Of a DNA stretch of 64,000 nucleotides, positions 60,806-64,000 are shown one piece after another. Source of the stretch: Cloeon dipterum (lineage: Eukaryota > Arthropoda > Insecta > Ephemeroptera > Baetidae); NCBI RefSeq assembly GCF_949628265.1, contig NC_088788.1, positions 36,770,959-36,834,958 on the forward strand. The letters run 5' to 3'. The notes beneath the pieces are model-generated. The model was not told where the DNA came from. It was given only the letters and a program-made list of their open reading frames with translations, and did no database searches. The position numbers and the translations under genes were made by a program. The first letter of the stretch is position 1, and each line of letters starts with the position of its first letter.

Positions 60806-63800
60806 GGTGCGGTCTGCAAGCAGAGCGGACGGAGGTTTTGACTCGTCCATCGTGAAGAAGCGACTGCTTGAACCCGGTACCTGCGGCTCTGGCTGTGCAC
60901 ACGCGGCTCTCGGCCGGCCTGACATGAGTGGAAGCGAAGGAAGGAGGAGGAGGGGGGGGGACAGCCTGGCGGCTTTTCGCTGTACCTTACCTTCCAGGGG
61001 CTGCGTTTAGTTGTTTTATTATGTGTTTGCACAGACTCTTTTTTGGCAGCAAGGTTAAGACGAGTTTTGCGCTTCTCGTTTTTTTTGGGGGGGAATTATT
61101 CGGCATCCTTTGTGATAAGCCAAGAAGTTCTTACTTTATAATAGCACCTGTCTCGCGATTCTTTAGCAGAGATAAATCTGCGTAAGGGAAGAACACAGCA
61201 CATGAGGTTCAATTCCATATAGACATCAAGGATTTGTGGCGGTCATTTAAATTGCAGCTTTGCCCTTCAAAAGAGGCACCTTACAATTAAGAAACGGTAA
61301 AGTTGTAGTTTATCACGATGCAGTTACCTGATCTTTTGGATCTAATGGCTAAGCCTTGAAGATTAAAAGTTGATTGGAATATTTGCTAATTTTAATGCAT
61401 TTTCACAGGAAAATTTTTGAAAAATGTTTCTTAAAATGTCAAACCCCCAAAGAATTTCTCGATGGACAGCCAGAAATGGAACTTGATTAAAGCGCCGTTG
61501 GCGTCTGTGCGGCTTCCCTGCTTTTGCCGAAAAATCGCGCGTCGAACTCTCCGCAGCCATATTATTTGCATGAGAGGAGAAGCTGCGGCCGCAAGTTGGT
61601 TGCTCCTGAGAGCGAAAGCCAGTGAAGCGCGAGGGTGGAACTGAACCGAGGACAATGCCACTCCACTTTGCGCGCGAGGTCTCAAGGACGCGAACGTTGC
61701 TCCTTTTTTACTCGCGAGTGCGAGAACAATGAATGCGCTGCTCTCGCGCCGCCGACGGACGGGAGGATGATTTTTAAAGTGTTCGAGTGTGAGTGTGTTA
61801 TTCGCCAGTGTCATTGCACCTTCGCATCCTTTCCGATTGCAGCAGCAGAAAAATTTGATGCGCCAGCCGCCCGCGCGGCCGAAATATTCTCACACACCAA
61901 ATTCATTTCACCTTCGTTCAGGTCAACCGCGTCTTCGCACTCTCGGATGCGCAGACAAACATTTTTGTATACTGTCACGCCAATTTCGGCAAGTGCGTGC
62001 CTTGACATTTAAGACAAGAGAGGTTTGGTCTCGCTTTGGATGCAACTGTTTCAACATTTATTTATTTTGATAAGCCATTTAAAAAGATAAATAATCAATT
62101 TCCACAAGTTAACTGTTAAAAAAACCTTTGATTTTTTTTTCAAATTTGGATAAAGTGATCAGCCAACACTGGAGGAGGTTGAAAATCGTAAAGTTGGACA
62201 TTTATCTAAGATTTTCAGCTAAAATCCAAATCAATTTACTTGTTTTGCAGATATAATCGATTATCAGTACTAAAAAATAATAATTTGAGCTTATTTGATG
62301 GCCAGTACACCGTAAAAATAAGGTTTTCCTCTTAAACATCAGTTACAAATATTGTCCGTTTTATCGCCTCTTAGCTCGTTCTTATTTATGTTTTAATTCG
62401 AATGAGTGCACTTTTGCTTTTGATAAAACAGGAAAATCTTGCTTGTACACGTGTGCACCATTTGGAGCGCAGGAAATTGCGATCGGGACCCGAGATGTGG
62501 TTTAGCCTCATTTTCCGCTGGCTGTTTCCCCAAATATGCACCTTCCTTCCTTCTCGCTGACTAACACCTGCCTTTTCTTGCAAAGACAACTTTTCTCTGT
62601 ACCATGCAAGTGTGACGCATAAATTAATTAGTCTCTATATAAGTGCAGGAAATGCGCGATATGACAAATAGCGTGTTTTCATTTCGCAGCTAGGGTGTCT
62701 CGCGCCGACAAAACCGGCAAATGAGAAACAAATTGTGAGTCGTGTTGTTGGCATGATTTGGCAGATTAGCCTGCCTGCATGCTGCTGCAGCCAGGACAAT
62801 AATGGTTTCCAACTCGTGCTGCTGCCGTCGACATGATAGTAGCGGTCTGGATAATGAGCAGCACTCAATAACTGTATACACTTCGACGCATTTCAATCTT
62901 TAGCTGGGAAAAAATGGACGAGAGTTGGAGCGAAATCTTTCCTTATTATAAATATATATATAGCAGGCAGCTCACGCATTGCATGACAGCGGATTCCAAC
63001 CCCATTTTACCGGAGAAAAAAATTAATAATGGGAGTTGAGGGGTTTCTGAATTTTTTTTCTTTGCGTCAGCTCTAAAATGGGCCTTTCCGTCTGAAATAC
63101 GCCAAACTCTAAAAATCGTGTATACGAAAACACGGGAGGAGAAACATTGCGTCACAAAACAGGTTTTTGCGCGGTTGGGACTTTACAGGGGGTATTAGGC
63201 AATTTAAATTTTTATTGTTTTGAGAGAGACAGTGCCGGGTAATTTCGCAGCTTTGTCCGTTCAAATCTATTCTGGATTGTTTAGTTAGTCATTGCGCTTG
63301 AGCATACAAAAAATACGACTCAAGGAAATAATCAATGGGATTGCGTTGACGTCACAATCTGCGTCTCCCTGCTCAATACGAAAGCAATGATATAATCGCA
63401 TTACGCACAATGCAGAAAGTTTTGCTTTCTCTGGATTATTATTCACGAGCCATCGGCATGGAAAGGAGGATGCGCGTCCGCGAGAAATGAATCATTCCTA
63501 TTTGTTTCGTGCCCCGGTACCGGTACCGAAACTGGTCCAGCTGCTGTGTGTCATTCACTTTCTCTGCTCTGTGCCAAAGTGCAATTAATATATAATGTTT
63601 TTCGGGTCGTTGCCACCAAAAGCGCGCGGCCGTTCATCTCACTTTTGTCTCTGGCACGTCTGCCGCATCCGTGCAGCGTCTTCTGTCACTCCAACAATAA
63701 TTCAATTATGCTCAGGCCGGCCGGCCGACGTGCACGTTTCATCTGGCAGGTCCTTTTTATTTATCTTTGTGTTGTGCCACGCAGTAAATGGACCAGAAAA

Positions 63801-64000
63801 GCGATTCTGTCCGCAGCGAAAAGTTTTTGCATGACTGCGAACTTTGTCAAATTGCTCTACTTCGTTTCTTATAAAAAGGTAATGATTTTCATAAAGCAAT
63901 GCTTCTTCCAGGCCAATTTGCGCGAATGACGCGTCCGACGGAATAAGAGCAAGCGTCCTTGGGAAGGCCCACAATTTTTGAGCATTTTCGAGTGATTCTT
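60806..64000. other. Upstream flank of the notopleural-like gene
   Basis: About 3.2 kb with no supported gene. A G-run lies near 60953, GC-richer blocks at 61.6-61.95 kb, and the perfect palindrome CGGTACCGGTACCG at 63515-63528. Open frames overlap on both strands and look random. Confidence 0.5.

Overview
The window is from a nuclear insect genome. Genes are split by short GT-AG introns (often 50-120 bases), coding exons are GC-rich against AT-rich flanks, and TATA boxes and AATAAA signals are animal-like. The families present are arthropod ones: RR-2 cuticle proteins, a ZAD zinc-finger protein, and filzig/notopleural-type serine proteases. The insect order cannot be fixed from this sequence alone.

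Region 1 (about 0.5-25.2 kb) is a tandem array of ten two-exon RR-2 (CPR) cuticle protein genes. Nine are on the + strand; the one at 16.2-16.9 kb is inverted. Each has a TATA box, a 9-12 base first coding exon that starts the signal peptide, one short intron, and a second exon with the mature chain. Coding sequences and several 3' UTRs are nearly interchangeable while introns and spacers have diverged, which points to gene conversion. Six promoters carry a shared palindrome, TTCC-N4-GGAAGTG, upstream of the TATA box.

Region 2 (25.5-33.7 kb) holds four kinds of element. A six-exon minus-strand gene encodes a 332-residue type I membrane protein. Two eight-exon tandem paralogues (27.7-28.9 and 30.1-31.2 kb) encode secreted proteins of about 243 residues with 14 conserved cysteines; each has a 13-base micro-exon and I did not recognise the family. 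A third copy at 32.3-32.9 kb is truncated and broken, and a decayed LINE endonuclease fragment lies beside it. A two-exon gene encodes a stand-alone ZAD protein of 104 residues.

Region 3 (34-61 kb) carries two large minus-strand genes for modular trypsin-like proteases. The first resembles Drosophila filzig (714 residues, 8 coding exons, 34.1-41.3 kb); the second resembles notopleural (748 residues, 8 coding exons, 51.4-60.8 kb). Both have a signal peptide, a six-cysteine N-terminal module, a long Thr/Pro/Lys-rich stem and an S1 domain with an intact His-Asp-Ser triad. In flies, this protease pair acts in epithelial and apical extracellular matrix remodelling, so the whole window has a cuticle/apical-matrix theme. 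The remaining non-coding DNA (41.8-51.3, 56-60.6, 61-64 kb) shows microsatellites, dispersed repeats and possible untranslated first exons, but no gene I can support.
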